The notes: generated from the letters alone by a model not told the origin. A DNA stretch of 64,000 bases from Aedes albopictus (GCF_035046485.1 NC_085137.1:134792703-134856702); one strand, 5' to 3'; numbered from the stretch's first letter, positions 1 to 10,810 are shown. Numbers and translations: made by a program.

Positions 1-154
1 ATATACCGTTTGTTTCAGAGGGATGGAGGTAAATTTAACCTATATATAAATATCAATTTACAAAAATATAACAGTGGAGAACGCATCACAATTTAATACT
101 ATTTTCTATTTCAGATTTGCAAGCAGACAACCAGCGATCAAAACGGCAAAGTAT

Positions 155-329
155 TGATTGATTGATTTGTCTTTACGCTTCATGGGATAGCTTCATGGCC
201 TCAGTTTCGTTACCTCGCTGAGTGTGTTCCATCAAAGACGAGCTCTGAAAGGAGACTGGGGTCCAATGGACCCCAGGTATCCCTTTTAGGGTTAAAAAGA
301 CTTTCAGCCCTTGGCTGGTTCGTCTCTAT
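155..329 (-). mobile_element. Short retroposed element (SINE or LINE 3' end)
   Basis: The insert lies between perfect 13-bp direct repeats (AACGGCAAAGTAT at 142-154 and 330-342), the signature of target-primed reverse transcription. Read on the minus strand it ends in a short (ATCA)n tail, seen as TGATTGATTGATT at the left edge. It contains a small palindrome around 260-276 (GGGTCCAATGGACCC). No coding capacity is visible. The family was not identified. Confidence 0.75.
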
Positions 330-487
330 AACGGCAAAGTATAACTTTCTTTAGAAAGGCTATTCGTGCCGAGTTCCATAATTTCATTTTTTTTTCGAAC
401 ACTTACGATATTTTTTTTGTTCATCACATCTTCATCTTATATTACGCGTTGCGAACATTCGCGAATAATAAACATGTACAACGATAG

Positions 488-836
488 TTGATTCGTCTTG
501 AGCTACTTCAATCTAGAAGAAGTGTTGCTAAAGCTTGCTTCATAGCCGACCTATTACAAGGTGATGTTAGTTGTGCTTCTCTTCTTGAACAAGTTGGAAT
601 TCATGTCCCTAGTCGTAGTCTTCGTTTTCATAATTTTCTGTACATCCGTCCCGCTAGAACTAATTATGGACAAAATGAGCCTTTACAGAGTATGTGCCGC
701 ATTTTTAATCAATGTTACGATGTTTTCGACTTTAGTGTTTCTCGTGTAGTAAATAAGAATAGATTTAAGAATGTATTGTGTTAGAGTAAGATGGGCGTAC
801 ATGTCATTGGGGTTTGTATTTTAACCTGTTGACGAA

Positions 837-867
<31 letters not shown>

Positions 868-868
868 A
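488..868 (+). mobile_element. 5'-truncated Jockey-like LINE, ORF2 C-terminus and tail
   Basis: A 98-codon open stretch (488-784) resembles the extreme C-terminus of Jockey-clade non-LTR retrotransposon ORF2, with RRSVAKACFIADLLQG near the start and a terminal FDFSVSRVVNKNRF-type segment. It is followed by about 50 nt of 3' UTR and an (AATA)n tail at about 833-868. Endonuclease and reverse transcriptase domains are absent, as expected for a severe 5' truncation. A short AACGAT occurs at 480-485 and again at 867-872 and may be the target duplication, but six bases is weak evidence. The reading frame is intact but non-functional without the rest of the element. Confidence 0.7.
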
Positions 869-879
869 CGATTTTATTA

Positions 880-2040
880 TCCGCAGTCTTATCAACACGG
901 GAACGCGAAAAAAGTAATACAAGAACATAGGTGAAACTCAAAAGCAACGATTTTAGCTATTTAGTTGTCCAGTTTTCTCGTAAAGCTACGACGCGGGTTT
1001 CGGTTTTTCAGCATTGGCATTAACATTGAACGAAATTGCATAGTTATTTTCTGACTGAGAAACGATAAGCTTAGAACGTGCGTTATTACGAGTTGATCCG
1101 ACAAAAGCGTGGTTTAAAAATTATTCATACCCGGTATATAATTGAATTTAATACACAAACATACAATAAAATTATTGTATTCTTCCAACAGCCGGCTGGC
1201 GGAAGACTAAATCATATCAAGGGTTGCATAGCTCACATCACTTACCAATGTGAATCCAGATCTATGTAACTTTCTATCCCTTCCCTTCCCTTGTAATAAA
1301 TTTCCTTCCTGTGACAACCGTGGGGATGTACACACGGTCTCTAGTAGCAACGGATGTCACACTAACATTCCTTCCCTTCCTCGATGACCGTAAGGACGTG
1401 GCCGGCGCCGGTACTGACAATATAAAGTTTTGAATCTTCAAAATTGCACATTGAGGATGAAAAGCTTCACCCAGGCCCCATCTTTTTGGTTCCCTGTGCA
1501 ATGTTGACTGTTCTGGTCAGTAACGGAGTAGCAACTACGAATTGTACGGTCATCTCATGCTCATGCTCATGTCCGGAGTTTTGGCCATAGGACGGTATTC
1601 AGCCTGTAACGATCTAAACTGGCATAAATTTAATTTTTACTAGTAGATTCTAATATAATAATATGTTTGCAGCTGTTAAACCATACATTTTGATTAAAAA
1701 CTGGAAGAAAAAAATAATTTTCCTTAAAAAATCAGCTCCCATGTATCTATTTTGGCCAGGGTGCTTCTAATTTGGCCACTTCCATAAGAAATACACGTGA
1801 TGGGTTAAAATAGAAACCAAAGCTGTGAATATGGCCAAAACTGGCAAGGCTTCTATTTTGGCCAGTGCCACTTTTAATACAAAAATCAAGTATTATTTAT
1901 TATTAGTATATATTGATTTCTGCATTTTTCTAATAAAGTATAGATCGAAACCTTTCATTTGACATATTGGTTGTTTTCATTGGATTATTGGTTATTTTTA
2001 TAAAAATGATTTCCCTTAGACTGGCCAAAACCGGTGCCCG
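880..2040. other. Mostly unassigned DNA with remnants of a GGCCAAAA-repeat element
   Basis: No gene was recognised. Between about 1570 and 2045 the words TTTTGGCCA and TGGCCAAAA recur in both orientations. The right edge (about 2010-2045) reads like a MITE end, with GGCCAAAACCGGTGCCCG followed by CACCCTA, similar to the TA-flanked elements further on. A matching left end was not found, so this is probably a one-ended remnant. Block 1270-1500 is GC-richer, with CCTTCCCTTCCC motifs on both sides; its nature is unknown. Confidence 0.35.
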
Positions 2041-2049
2041 CACCCTATA

Positions 2050-2450
2050 TTTTCTTCTGGGGTTCTTCTTGAATTTTTTTCCGGGATTCTTCCGGTAGAA
2101 ATTTCCTCGTTTGTTCTTCGTTTGCATCAGAAGGACCTTCTTGAAAAATCCCAGAATTAGTATCTGGAGGAATCGCAGAAGCAACTGAAAAAAAAAATCC
2201 GCCAAAAAGTACTCAATCAATTCCAGAAAGATCCTCAGGAGCAGTTTCTGCAGTAATTTTAAGATTTTTTCTTCTGGAATATCTAAGAAATTACTTCTAT
2301 GGTTTATCCTAGAATTTCTTCTGGTATTACTAAAGGGTTCCATCTGTTTCCAGAAAAAAAATCCTAGGATTACTTCCAAAACCTACAGAAGAATCACCAA
2401 GAAACATCTCAGAAACAAAAACTACTGGAAATTTTCCAGAAACATTTCGA
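2050..2450. repeat. Degenerate 12-bp repeat array
   Basis: Decayed array of roughly 12-bp units. It is in the pyrimidine-rich form (GGGTTCTTCTTG-like) up to about 2130 and the purine-rich form (CTGGAGGAATCG-like) afterwards. The minus-strand open frame across it is an artefact of the periodicity. Confidence 0.55.
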
Positions 2451-2766
2451 GAGTGATAAATTCATGATGTTCAACATGTCGCAAGACTGGTTGCAATAGA
2501 GATCAATAAATTGATGAAATTTTTCCTGTAGCAACACAAGATTTGAAACAGTCAAAAACTTGTCATTTTTCCGAGGAGACCAGGTGACCGAAAGATCACG
2601 GAATGAGCTGAAAATCCATGTTTGTCTCAGTTGGGACGTTCCGCCAAGAACAAAAAGTAAAAAAAGAAAAAAAAATAGATGTATGTACTCTAGATAGTGA
2701 CATCGGGTCCTTAGAATATACATTAAACAGTAATACTGTAGGCAGCTAGCAGTCACCCTAACAACG

Positions 2767-3423
2767 CACAGTGGGAAAAAATAGGTATAAAACGCGAATA
2801 AATTCAATATCTTTGCTCGGAGTGGATGGAATCGAATGAATTTTTGACATCCGCCGCATGATGCTGGAAATCAGTGTATTGAGCCCGTTTAACCCCATGC
2901 TCTCTCTCTCACACCTTTTTGAGAAAATCCTCATCTATTCCCTACTGGGGTGCAAAATAAATGGCTTATTTAACTCGTGTTTGTGTAGAATCTTCCATAG
3001 TATCGGAAGTTTGACATAAGATTGGTCCTTCTCTTGTCGATTGCGTTCCACTCCGGGCGAAGATGCATGTGAAAATTTAAAGAAATAGGGGATGTGGGGG
3101 TTATTTGAAGATATTCCAATTTTAAATGCCGTGCGGTGAGCCAAACCAGCTCAATTTGATACTACGGAAGTTTTAACACAAACACGAATTAAATAAATCA
3201 TTTATTTTGCACTCCAGGATTTTTCCAAAAAGGTGAAAATGAGAGTGAGTGGGTTAAAACGGGTCCGATACACTGATTTCCAGCATCGTGCGGCGAATGA
3301 CGCCCTCCTTATCTGAAACTGTAGAGATTTTCGCAGTTTGTGACAAAATTTCATTCGAATCCATCCACTCCGAGCAGAGATATTGAATTTATTCGCGTTT
3401 TACACATATTTTTTCCCATTGTG
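2767..3423. mobile_element. Foldback MITE with CACARTG ends (Transib-like)
   Basis: The two ends are long imperfect inverted repeats: about 240 bp on the left (2767-3009) and about 260 bp on the right (3165-3423). The termini read CACAGTGGGAAAAAATA and, on the other strand, CACAATGGGAAAAAATA. The element is flanked by the 5-bp direct repeat CAACG (2762-2766 and 3424-3428). Transib transposons are known for CACAATG/CACAGTG-type termini, the same heptamer used by RAG recombinase, and for 5-bp target duplications. No transposase is encoded, so this would be a non-autonomous copy. It sits inside the retrotransposon just upstream of the RT linker. Confidence 0.7.
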
Positions 3424-3428
3424 CAACG

Positions 3429-4584
3429 GAAGAGCAGTTTGGCGCAGCTACACTTGAAGATGGCTGGAGGGACATCCGATTCGCCTGCAGCACTAGGGTT
3501 GGCGACTCCGAATCACAGAAACGACTGCTACGACAGCCAATGTGAACAGTTTAAAAACGAGAAGAATGCAACACCGTACGAGGGCAAATGAGGCACGTTA
3601 TAGACAGGCACGGAACAGCCAGAACTAAATCTTCCAGAGGAAGAAGCGCCAATAGGAAGGGCGAGATCGCGAGGCGGTGGAAGAGCTGTACCGCGCTAAA
3701 GACACACTGAAGTACTACGAGAAGCTGAAGCTGAACCGCTTGCGCAGAGGTTTTGTGCCACAAGCTGACATATGCCGAGACAATCTTCTCACGAGCGAGC
3801 GTGAGGTGGTTGAGAGGTGGCGGCAGCATTACGTTGAGCACCTAAATGGCGACTTGCAAGCACCGAAGGTGGCATGGTAATAGATCTAGGAGTACGTGCG
3901 CAGAACGGAAGATTTCCAGCCTCAAACCTCCAAGAGATTGAAGAGTAGGTTGGCCGGTTGAAAGACAATAGAGCCGCTGGAGCAGATCAACTACCAAGCG
4001 AGCTTCTAAAATACGGTGGAGAAGCACTGGGGAGAGCACTACACTGGGTTATTACCAAGATTTGGGAGGAAGAAGTATTACCAGAAGAATGGATGGAATG
4101 TATCGTGTGTCCCATCTACAAAAAGGGCGACAAGTTGGAGTGCGGAAACTACCGCGCGATCACACTACTGAGCGCTGCCTACAAGATACCTACTCTCTCA
4201 AATTTTATGCCGCCGTCCATCACCGATTGCAAGAGAGTTCGTGGGGCAATATCAGGCTGGATTCATGGGTGAACGCACTACAACGGACCAGATGTTCTCC
4301 ATCCGCCAGGTGTTGCAGAAATTCCGCGAATACAACGTGCCCACACATTACTTGTTCATCGATTTCAAATCGGCGTATGATACAATCGATCGAGAACAGC
4401 TATGGCAGATTATGCACGAATACGGATTCCCGGATAAACTGATACGATTGATAAAGGCGACGAAGGATCGAATGATGTGCGTAGTTCGAGTATCAGGGAC
4501 TCTCGAGTCCCTTCGAATCTCGCAGAGGGTTACGGCAAGGTGGTGGTCTTTCGTGCTTGCTGTTCAACATTGCTTTAGAGGGTG
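3429..4584 (+). pseudogene. Reverse transcriptase fragment 1 (linker and N-terminal RT)
   Basis: This block encodes the basic linker and first half of an RT domain, with several frame changes. Recognisable pieces are a GFVPQADICRDN-type linker (about 3750), [20 protein letters not shown] (3967 on), [18 protein letters not shown] (about 4111-4164), then after a frameshift near 4200 [13 protein letters not shown] (about 4250) and LFIDFKSAYD (4352-4381). The last contains the first catalytic aspartate of the polymerase fold. The frame is broken near 3590, 3880 and 4200. The block ends inside a codon run at the left TIR of the element at 4585. It belongs to the same copy as the fragments at 5975 and 6791. 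Confidence 0.85.
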
Positions 4585-4656
4585 CACAGAAAAAATAAGT
4601 AATTAAAATTCAGCGAGAAATCATGCACATAAAGGGAATGCTAGAGCTAGTGCACT

Positions 4657-4795
4657 TTTACATGAGATATAATGTAAAATTACATTACCATCGTGTAAAT
4701 TTCCGCCAACCATCGCGTAAACCGTCATGGACTCCGACCGGTTACGCGACTATTAGCGGAAATTTACACGAACGAAACGTAATTTTACATGATTT
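4657..4795. repeat. Subterminal palindrome inside the outer TIR element
   Basis: The two halves are imperfect reverse complements: ATGTAAAATTACATTACC and GTGTAAATTTCCGC on the left, GCGGAAATTTACACG and CGTAATTTTACAT on the right, around a GC-richer centre near 4725. It may be a separate small foldback MITE or a subterminal hairpin of the host element. Confidence 0.6.
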
Positions 4796-4807
4796 CCTTG
4801 TAAATAT

Positions 4808-5904
4808 CCCAAGTAACAATCAGCATGCCTTGAAGGTTTATTCATGTTTTATCCTGGTTTTATACGAGCATGTGAAAAAGCTAGTTGTTCTAAATTAGTT
4901 TTATGTGGTAGTTTTTTACTTTGCACCTTTGGCGTTCCATAAAACTATCATATAACTTCTGCTATAAACATCTTCAGTTAAATACTTGCAAGTAGACATG
5001 AATCGGTTTTATCACTTATTATATACCATTTCAATAAAACTTGCATTTGCGGTTGTTGCCGGAGAGATTTTTTTTTGTAAACAAATATACAAAACTGTGA
5101 GGCAATGCATAAAACCAACAAAAGATTTCGTGGCCGTAACGTAGACCAAAAAAATGCTGTGATAAAACCGCTAGTTCTATCATGAGCTCGGATATGACCA
5201 CCTCAGGAGGGTTAGCTCTATTGGAGAAATCATCAGGAACACAGAGTTTTATCAGAAAAATATGTCGCCTAGCCGGGATAATTTATGTAAATACAGAAAA
5301 AACATTACTCAATTTTATGATTTCACATACAGCTTGAGATCAAATTAAACCATACAACACGTTTCCGTCATTTTATTTTGTCAGAAAACTTAAATAATGT
5401 CTTTTAAACTCCGCTGTGTAGAAAAAACATTTCTGCACCCAATTCCACTGAATAAATTACATGCATTCAACTTCCAAATTATGCATAGTTTGTGTGGCGC
5501 ACTTAGTTTTTGTCATTATCACAGTCACATTCACCACAAATTTTCCGTGGCATGTCTCCTGACACGTATTAAACAGGAAAATTTCCGATCGGCATCTTTC
5601 CAATTGATGGCTGGATAATTTATTCTGACGATCGCACATTATTGAGAGTGAAAAATAATCAAAACAAATATTTGACAAGTCAGAAGATGGGGGATAGGAT
5701 AAAACTATGATACAACCCGAAATCCTAAGCCGGTTTGCATACGAAGTCCTGTAGACCCTAATAAGACTGGGCCAACTAGCCAGAACGTAGGCTTATTGAG
5801 GCATACAAGAACTCGAGAGCATTTTCAAGTCGGCATCAATGGTTTTATGTTTAGGGTTTTTGAATCGCTAAAAAACTTTGATAAAATTAAAATTGTTACT
5901 TGGG
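4808..5904. mobile_element. CCCAAGTAAC-ended TIR element (inner of the nested pair)
   Basis: A perfect 13-bp TIR (CCCAAGTAACAAT at 4808-4820 and its reverse complement at 5892-5904) bounds 1097 bp, flanked by AT at 4806-4807 and 5905-5906. The interior does not match the other CCCAAG-ended elements in this window beyond the terminus. It contains no long open frame. The outer element must have inserted into the retrotransposon first. Confidence 0.65.
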
Positions 5905-5974
5905 ATGCACTATCTCTAGCGTTCCCTAATGTGCATGATTTTTCGCTGAATTTTACATGAATATTTTTTCTGTG

Positions 5975-6536
5975 TGTAACTAGTAGAGCGAGGATAAACA
6001 CGAGTGGAACGATTTTCACGAAGTCCGTTCAGCTGCTTGGTTTCGCTGATGATATTGATATTATAGCTCGTAAATTTGAGACGATGGCGGAAACGTACAT
6101 CCGACTAAAGAGTGAAGCCAGACGAATCGGATTAGTCATTAATGTGTCGAAAACAAAGTACATGATGGCAAACGGCTCCAGGAAGGAATAACCGCGCTCG
6201 CCACCCCGAATTTATGTCGACGGTGATGAAATCGAGGCGGTTGAAGAGTTCGTGTACTTGGGCTCACTGGTGACCGCCGACAACGACACCCGCAGAGAAA
6301 TACAGAGGCGCATTGTGGCAGGAAATCGTGCCTACTTTGGACTCTGCAGAACTCTACGATCGAATAAAGTTCGCCGTAACACGAAGTTAACTATCTACAA
6401 AACACTGATTAGACCGGTCGTCCTCTATGGGCACGAAAAATAGACACTACGTGCAGTGGACCGACGCGCCCTTGGAATTTTCGAACGGAAGGTGTTGCGT
6501 ATCATCTACGGCGGAGTACAGATGGAAGACGGGACT
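5975..6536 (+). pseudogene. Reverse transcriptase fragment 2 (catalytic FADD)
   Basis: This continues the RT domain after the nested insertion. LLGFADDIDII contains the catalytic box FADD at 6042-6053, in place of the more common YADD. It is followed by the thumb-region segments EEFVYLGSLVTADND (about 6244) and NRAYFGLCRTLRSNK, then LYGHE before a stop at about 6440. An in-frame stop also occurs near 6190. The catalytic aspartate pair is preserved, so the copy is disabled by frameshifts, stops and insertions rather than by loss of the active site. Confidence 0.85.
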
Positions 6537-6790
6537 TCTTCTTCTTCTTTATGGCTCTACGTCCCCACTGAGACTTGGCCTGCCTCTCTTCAACTTAGTG
6601 TTCTTTGAGCACTTCCACAGTTTTTAATTGGAGGGCCATCTTTGCCAGCCATTGCATGAATTAGTATATTGTGTGGCAAGAACAATGATATACTATGCCC
6701 AGGGAGTCGAGAAATTTTTCCCGACCGGAACGGGAATCGAACCCGCCGTCTCCGGATTGGCGATACATAGCCTTAACCACTAGGCTAACT
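6537..6790 (-). mobile_element. tRNA-derived SINE (Feilai-like), reverse orientation
   Basis: Read on the minus strand, it starts with a tRNA-like head: an A-box-like TTAGCCTAGTGGTTAAGG and a B-box with GGGTTCGATTCCCG. The conserved body follows and the element ends in a GAAGAAGAAG tail (CTTCTTCTTC at the left edge). Flanking direct repeats GGAAGACGGGACT (6524-6536) and GGAGACGGGGCT (6791-6802) match apart from small changes. They fall inside the RT coding sequence, which resumes at once. The layout matches Feilai, but subfamily assignment needs a library comparison. Confidence 0.85.
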
Positions 6791-7110
6791 GGAGACGGGG
6801 CTTGGAGAAGGCGAATGAACCACGAGCTGCATCAGCTGCTGAGAGAACCAACCATCGTCCATACCGCGAAAATCGGGAGGCTACGGTGGGCGGGTCACGT
6901 CATCAGGATGTCGGATAGCAACCCGACTAAAATGATTTTCGAGAGTCATCCGACCGGTATAAGAAGACGTGGTGCGCAGCGAGCTAGATGGGTCGATCAA
7001 GTCGAGGACGATCTGTGGACCCTACGCAGAGTGCGGAACTGGAGACACTCTGCCATGGACCGAGTAGAATTTAGACTCAGGCCTTAGTCTGACCGGTAAG
7101 GTAAGGTAAC
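6791..7110 (+). pseudogene. Reverse transcriptase fragment 3 (C-terminal domain and 3' end)
   Basis: This encodes the typical C-terminal segment of the ORF2: WRRRMNHELHQLL, then REPTIVHTAKIGRLRWAGHV followed by IRM, then RRRGAQRARWVDQVEDDLW, ending near 7086 with a TAG. A short 3' tail with the tandem word GGTAA closes the element at about 7110. Read with the two upstream fragments it accounts for the whole C-terminal half of one ORF2 copy. Confidence 0.85.
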
Positions 7111-9440
7111 AATAGTAATATAGTTTTAAATCGATTAGAAATCCATTTCAGATTTCATCCAACTTTTCCTTATAATGACGCCACTGAACCTCGTCCCGCT
7201 CTGAAGCGGAACGCACAAATCACCGGCTAATGGAAGGTACTTTGAGCCCGATGACAAAATGTGTATTGTGTCTCCGCCGCGGCGCGCACCACCAAACATG
7301 TGCATTATTACGGCACACGAGGCGGCGATTATGCTATACTTTTGGGTGCTGGCTGACTGCTGCTAGCGCGAAATTGAAACCCTGTTTAAATTTGCATCAT
7401 GCGAGAGATTTACCAGGTGACTTACGGCGCCGCCTGTTCCGTAATCGAGTGAGAGTCTTGAGTCTGTAAAATCACACTCATATGCGCGGTGGCCATGCTC
7501 GATGCTTACCTGGAAAGAAACAAAGCAGAAAAGTAGCGTTGTTAGTGAAAATTGTTCAATCGCCTCGGCTGCTCGAGCAGTGTTTGTCTGACTCGGGCTG
7601 GGGGGAGGTACTTGAAAGCAATAGAAAAGCAATCAAAATGTCAGTAACCTTCGCGGTTTTCGCGACGACGACGATGACTTTGCGAGCGAGGAAATTTACT
7701 TCGGATTGGCGAAATTGCTTGCTGTTGGTGAGCACTGCGCAGGTTGTTCCGCTTCGAGGTGATGGATCCTTGACTGCTGTTTATGAATATGGGTTTGTTT
7801 GCTTTGATGTTGCTTTCAGTGCAAACAAACTCAACAACATCGATTAACTTCGGTCTTGAACATGATTTTGCAACTTCTGTTTATAGTAAAGACGGGGTGG
7901 ACACAGTCGATACGAGCCGATACTAGGAGTGATAAAATTTTCCTTAACATAAACAAAGTGTCATAAGCATTTCGTCTAGCTGCTGCTTTGGTGTGGTTTC
8001 CTTCGCCATACGCAAAACGAGAAAAATTGTCAACTCGTAAGTGGAATGAAATATAAACGTAAATTTAGTTTAATTTCCAGTGCTAAAGAGGTTGGTTATC
8101 GATAGTCTCCATCTTTTTGCTTCCATCTAGGGAGTCATTGGCAAAGGTAAGTCGGAGTATCTGTATTGGTTATTTTCCCTCTGATGTGACGGGAATTAGC
8201 GCATATGACGAAGTAATGACACTACAATAAATACAGTTTCGTAAATATTGTTTTAGTTTGTAGCGTTAAAACTGCAAAATTCTCTGGGATAACGACACCC
8301 TACTATTGATCAATGAAAAACGATTGATTTTATTTACATTTTTGATTACATTTACAACTACCGTAATTTTGGGCAACTATTAGACAGATATAACCAAACC
8401 AAGAAATCTACACAACACAGTTACACCATAACCTTATAGCCTCGATTCGCCAAAATACTTCATTTTGCCTCGAAATCGATATTTCCTCTCAATCGGAACC
8501 GCTTGCTCGGCAGAAAATCTTCTTTCCATCCGTCAATCATAATCATCCAAACAGATCTGTTTCGACGCGTTTATTTCGACCGGTTCCATTAAACGGCGTC
8601 AAAATCGGAAACCGATTAGCTTCGGTGTTGTGTTGCGAACGATCCATTTCTTATTGATCAATGTATCTCTCGGCGTATCTTTCTCACCACACTGCCGGGA
8701 CCGGGAAAACGTTCAGCCCTGGGCACCGGAAATTCGTCCGCTAAATAGATACGGCTTATATTACTTTCTACCACAACGACACAAAATGCACTCAATCTCG
8801 CGTCTCTTGGAGTGAAACTCGGCAAAATCAACACACGGAAACCAACTCGCAGGTAGAGTTGCGCTCGCGCCGCATATATTAATTTCCAATTAGCTGAACC
8901 CGTGAAGCTCAACGACTCGAGCTCCAACTCCAAGTAGTTGCACGACTTCTTGGAACCGCTTTTCGCGCTTGGTTGATCGCATTCACCAAAGCGAACCGGC
9001 GGCGCAGCCAGCACTGTCCATCGATCAACCATCAGTCTCAGCTCAGTCACAGCGTACCTATACCTTTGGGAAATTGATAAATTGGGCTGGCATGCAACAA
9101 CAGTTTTCTTCTGACCAAACGCGAAATTGCTTGGTGCATGCGGCTCGTGGAATCGCTCAACCGAGGCAGCCGAACAAGAAGCGGTGATCGTTTTGCTGGG
9201 TGCCGTTCGGACGATCGTTACTTGGCAGTTCGACAGTCGGCATAAGTTTGCGTGAAGAATGTGCATCACCAAAGATTACAACATACGATTTGTTTACACA
9301 GTTTGCTAATGACCATGGGTCGTTTGCGTGTGAGTTGATGGTGATATAGTTGGAATTGCAGTTGTGTAGCAGTGGCATACTCTTCCTGAACTTCGTGAAT
9401 ATGAAGATCAAGGGTGGTTTGATATAATAGAATGCGAGAG
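7111..9440. other. Repeat-poor, GC-richer block, possible regulatory or non-coding exon DNA
   Basis: No recognised repeat or protein family. Two GC-richer, CpG-containing islands (about 7190-7780 and 8540-9270) stand out from the AT-rich surroundings. Good splice-donor words occur: GGCAAAG|GTAAGTCGG at about 8146 on the plus strand, and TTTCCAG|GTAAGC on the minus strand near 7505. No matching exon chain with coding character could be built. Around 9035 the words TCAGTC and TCAGCTCAGTC resemble insect initiator sites but have no supporting TATA box. A 204-codon minus-strand open frame (8658-9272) shows no recognisable domain and is not called as a gene. Confidence 0.3.
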
Positions 9441-9447
9441 ACTACTA

Positions 9448-10228
9448 GGGTGCCTGTACCAATTATGACACTACCTAAGGAAAACTATTTGTACAAAAAT
9501 AACGAGAAATCCAACGAATGTCATCAATATGTTAAAATATAGCTTAGTTTTCATACTTTACAGGAAAAATATAGAAACGGAGCCAAAACTACTTTTATGC
9601 AATTCTGTATTATAATTTCCATTTTATATAACTTATTTTGGTATCATAATGACCATTTTTTCCGAACTAGTTCATTATGCAACAGAAATAAGTTGCATAA
9701 TGAAAAACAATTGCAACTCAAATGAGTTGCATTATGAACATTATGCAACTCTATGAAAAAAATCATTGCATAAAATTTTGTATGGAACTCGTAGTAAAAC
9801 TCGATTTTTTCAGCGCTCTTCGTATTTATCCGTACGACTCGTGTTGAAAAAATCAACTTTTTGCAACTCGTTACATAAATAACTATTAGTATTTATTAAA
9901 GCGTGTGCCAATGATAGAAACCCTGTACCAGTTATAATTACATTTTTCTTAACTTCGTCCTTTTCGCACTATTTACAAGCATTCCTTATGGGATTAGCCA
10001 TAACTGGTACACTATTGCAAAAAATGGGACAAGGAATCCGAAACTATAAGGAATTTTTTTTATTTCTACCATAATTAGAGCAAAATGTGGAGTTAAAAAG
10101 AGTGCAACCATCTATTGTGAATGTGGTCTGTTGTTCACAATTTCTTTCTTGTTGATTTACATCGTTAAAGTGTGAAAATAAACTATGGCGACTAACTGTT
10201 ACTATAACCATAATTGAAACACTTACCC
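9448..10228. mobile_element. TA-flanked TIR element (GGGTGCCTGTACC type)
   Basis: Imperfect terminal inverted repeats: left GGGTGCCTGTACCAATTATG, right (reverse complement) GGGTAAGTGTTTCAATTATG. TA lies on both sides (9446-9447 and 10229-10230). Inner copies of related words (TGTACCAGTTATAATTAC, ATAACTGGTACAC) occur near 9935 and 10005. A palindromic unit (9593-9888) has inserted into it. TA duplications suggest the Tc1/mariner/pogo superfamily. No transposase is present. Confidence 0.6.
9593..9888. repeat. GCAACTC palindromic repeat unit, copy 1
   Basis: One of four copies of a unit of about 200-370 bp in this window (others at 17328, 41363 and 41577). It begins TTTTATGCAATTC and ends TTACATAAATAACTATT, and is rich in self-complementary words such as AACTCAAATGAGTT. 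The inner words TTTTTTCAGC and GCTGAAAAAATC face each other in the other copies. Its mechanism of spread is unknown; no flanking duplication was found. Confidence 0.7.
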
Positions 10229-10429
10229 TACTGTAGTAAATTTATAAAAAGTGAGGGAAAGTCATCAGCTAGAGCTCCTTCATTTTGTGTCATGTTCAGG
10301 GGTACTCAAATTCAACAACATGTACTAATTCGACGACAGGATACAAAGTTTGGTCTGGATTACTTACACTAGTTGTTCGTTTTTGGTCTTCTATTTCGTC
10401 TAACTGTAAATGTCTGGTTGATTTGATAT

Positions 10430-10810
10430 TGATATTGATTGTTGATATTAATTACCCATGCAGAGGTCAAGTACTGACGATCAAAATGTGATATTGGTTT
10501 GTTTGAGATAAGAGGTAAAAGTTCTGAAAATAATAGCAAAAAAATGTTCTTGAACCATTTAACCAATATTTGATATTTGAAGATCAATCAAATAGCTCAC
10601 TGCTATTGGTTAGATCTTACTAAGAGCTAAATGTGCTATGATGAAGATATTCCAGGAGTAAGATTGAGATATTATTTTCAGTACTTTTACCTCTTATCTC
10701 AAACAAACAAATATCAATTTTTGATCTCCGTATCAAAATATGCTATTATTGAGCTTTTTCCCTCTGCTCGGGCATCAACGATAATATAATAATTATTGAT
10801 TGATAGTGTA
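10430..10810. repeat. Imperfect foldback element
   Basis: The left arm holds GTTTGAGATAAGAGGTAAAA (about 10499-10518) and the right arm its reverse complement (about 10686-10706). Weaker pairing extends outward to GTTGATATTAATTACCC on the left and GGGCATCAACGATAATAT on the right. The loop contains no gene. Exact ends and target duplication could not be fixed. Confidence 0.5.

Larger units (their letters stand above)
4585..5974. mobile_element. TIR element inserted in the RT (outer of a nested pair)
   Basis: The ends are inverted repeats of about 45 bp, starting CACAGAAAAAATAAGTAA on the left and ending in ATTTTTTCTGTG on the right, with GCATGATTT(C/T)TCGCTG further in. The flanks carry TG at 4583-4584 and 5975-5976. 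Removing one TG leaves the RT codons continuous across the site, so the insertion point is exact. CAC-starting termini with a short duplication recall animal CACTA/EnSpm elements, but no transposase is present to confirm this. A second TIR element lies inside at 4808-5904. Confidence 0.7.
2735..7110 (+). mobile_element. Decayed non-LTR retrotransposon split by nested insertions
   Basis: Three blocks on the plus strand together cover the region before the reverse transcriptase (RT), the RT domain and the C-terminal domain of one non-LTR retrotransposon ORF2. They are separated by insertions at 2767-3423, 4585-5974 and 6537-6790. Coding-like sequence appears to start upstream of the first insertion (about 2735), because the CAACG duplicated around that insertion is in frame with the codons that follow. 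The endonuclease domain is missing or unrecognisable. The 3' end carries a short GGTAAGGTAAGGTAA tail at about 7095-7110, suggesting an element with a short tandem-repeat tail rather than poly(A). Frameshifts and stops show that it is dead. The clade is uncertain (RTE-like or related). Confidence 0.8.

Noticed and set aside
8037..8080. A mini-intron between CTC|GTAAGT and TTTCCAG
   Set aside because: At about 45 nt it is too short for a mosquito intron, and the neighbouring sequence has no coding character.
8658..9272. A 204-codon minus-strand open frame in the repeat-poor block
   Set aside because: No domain, signal or consistent coding character was seen. A GC-rich island lowers stop frequency, and a plus-strand frame is also open there. 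It might be worth testing with conservation data, but it cannot be supported here.
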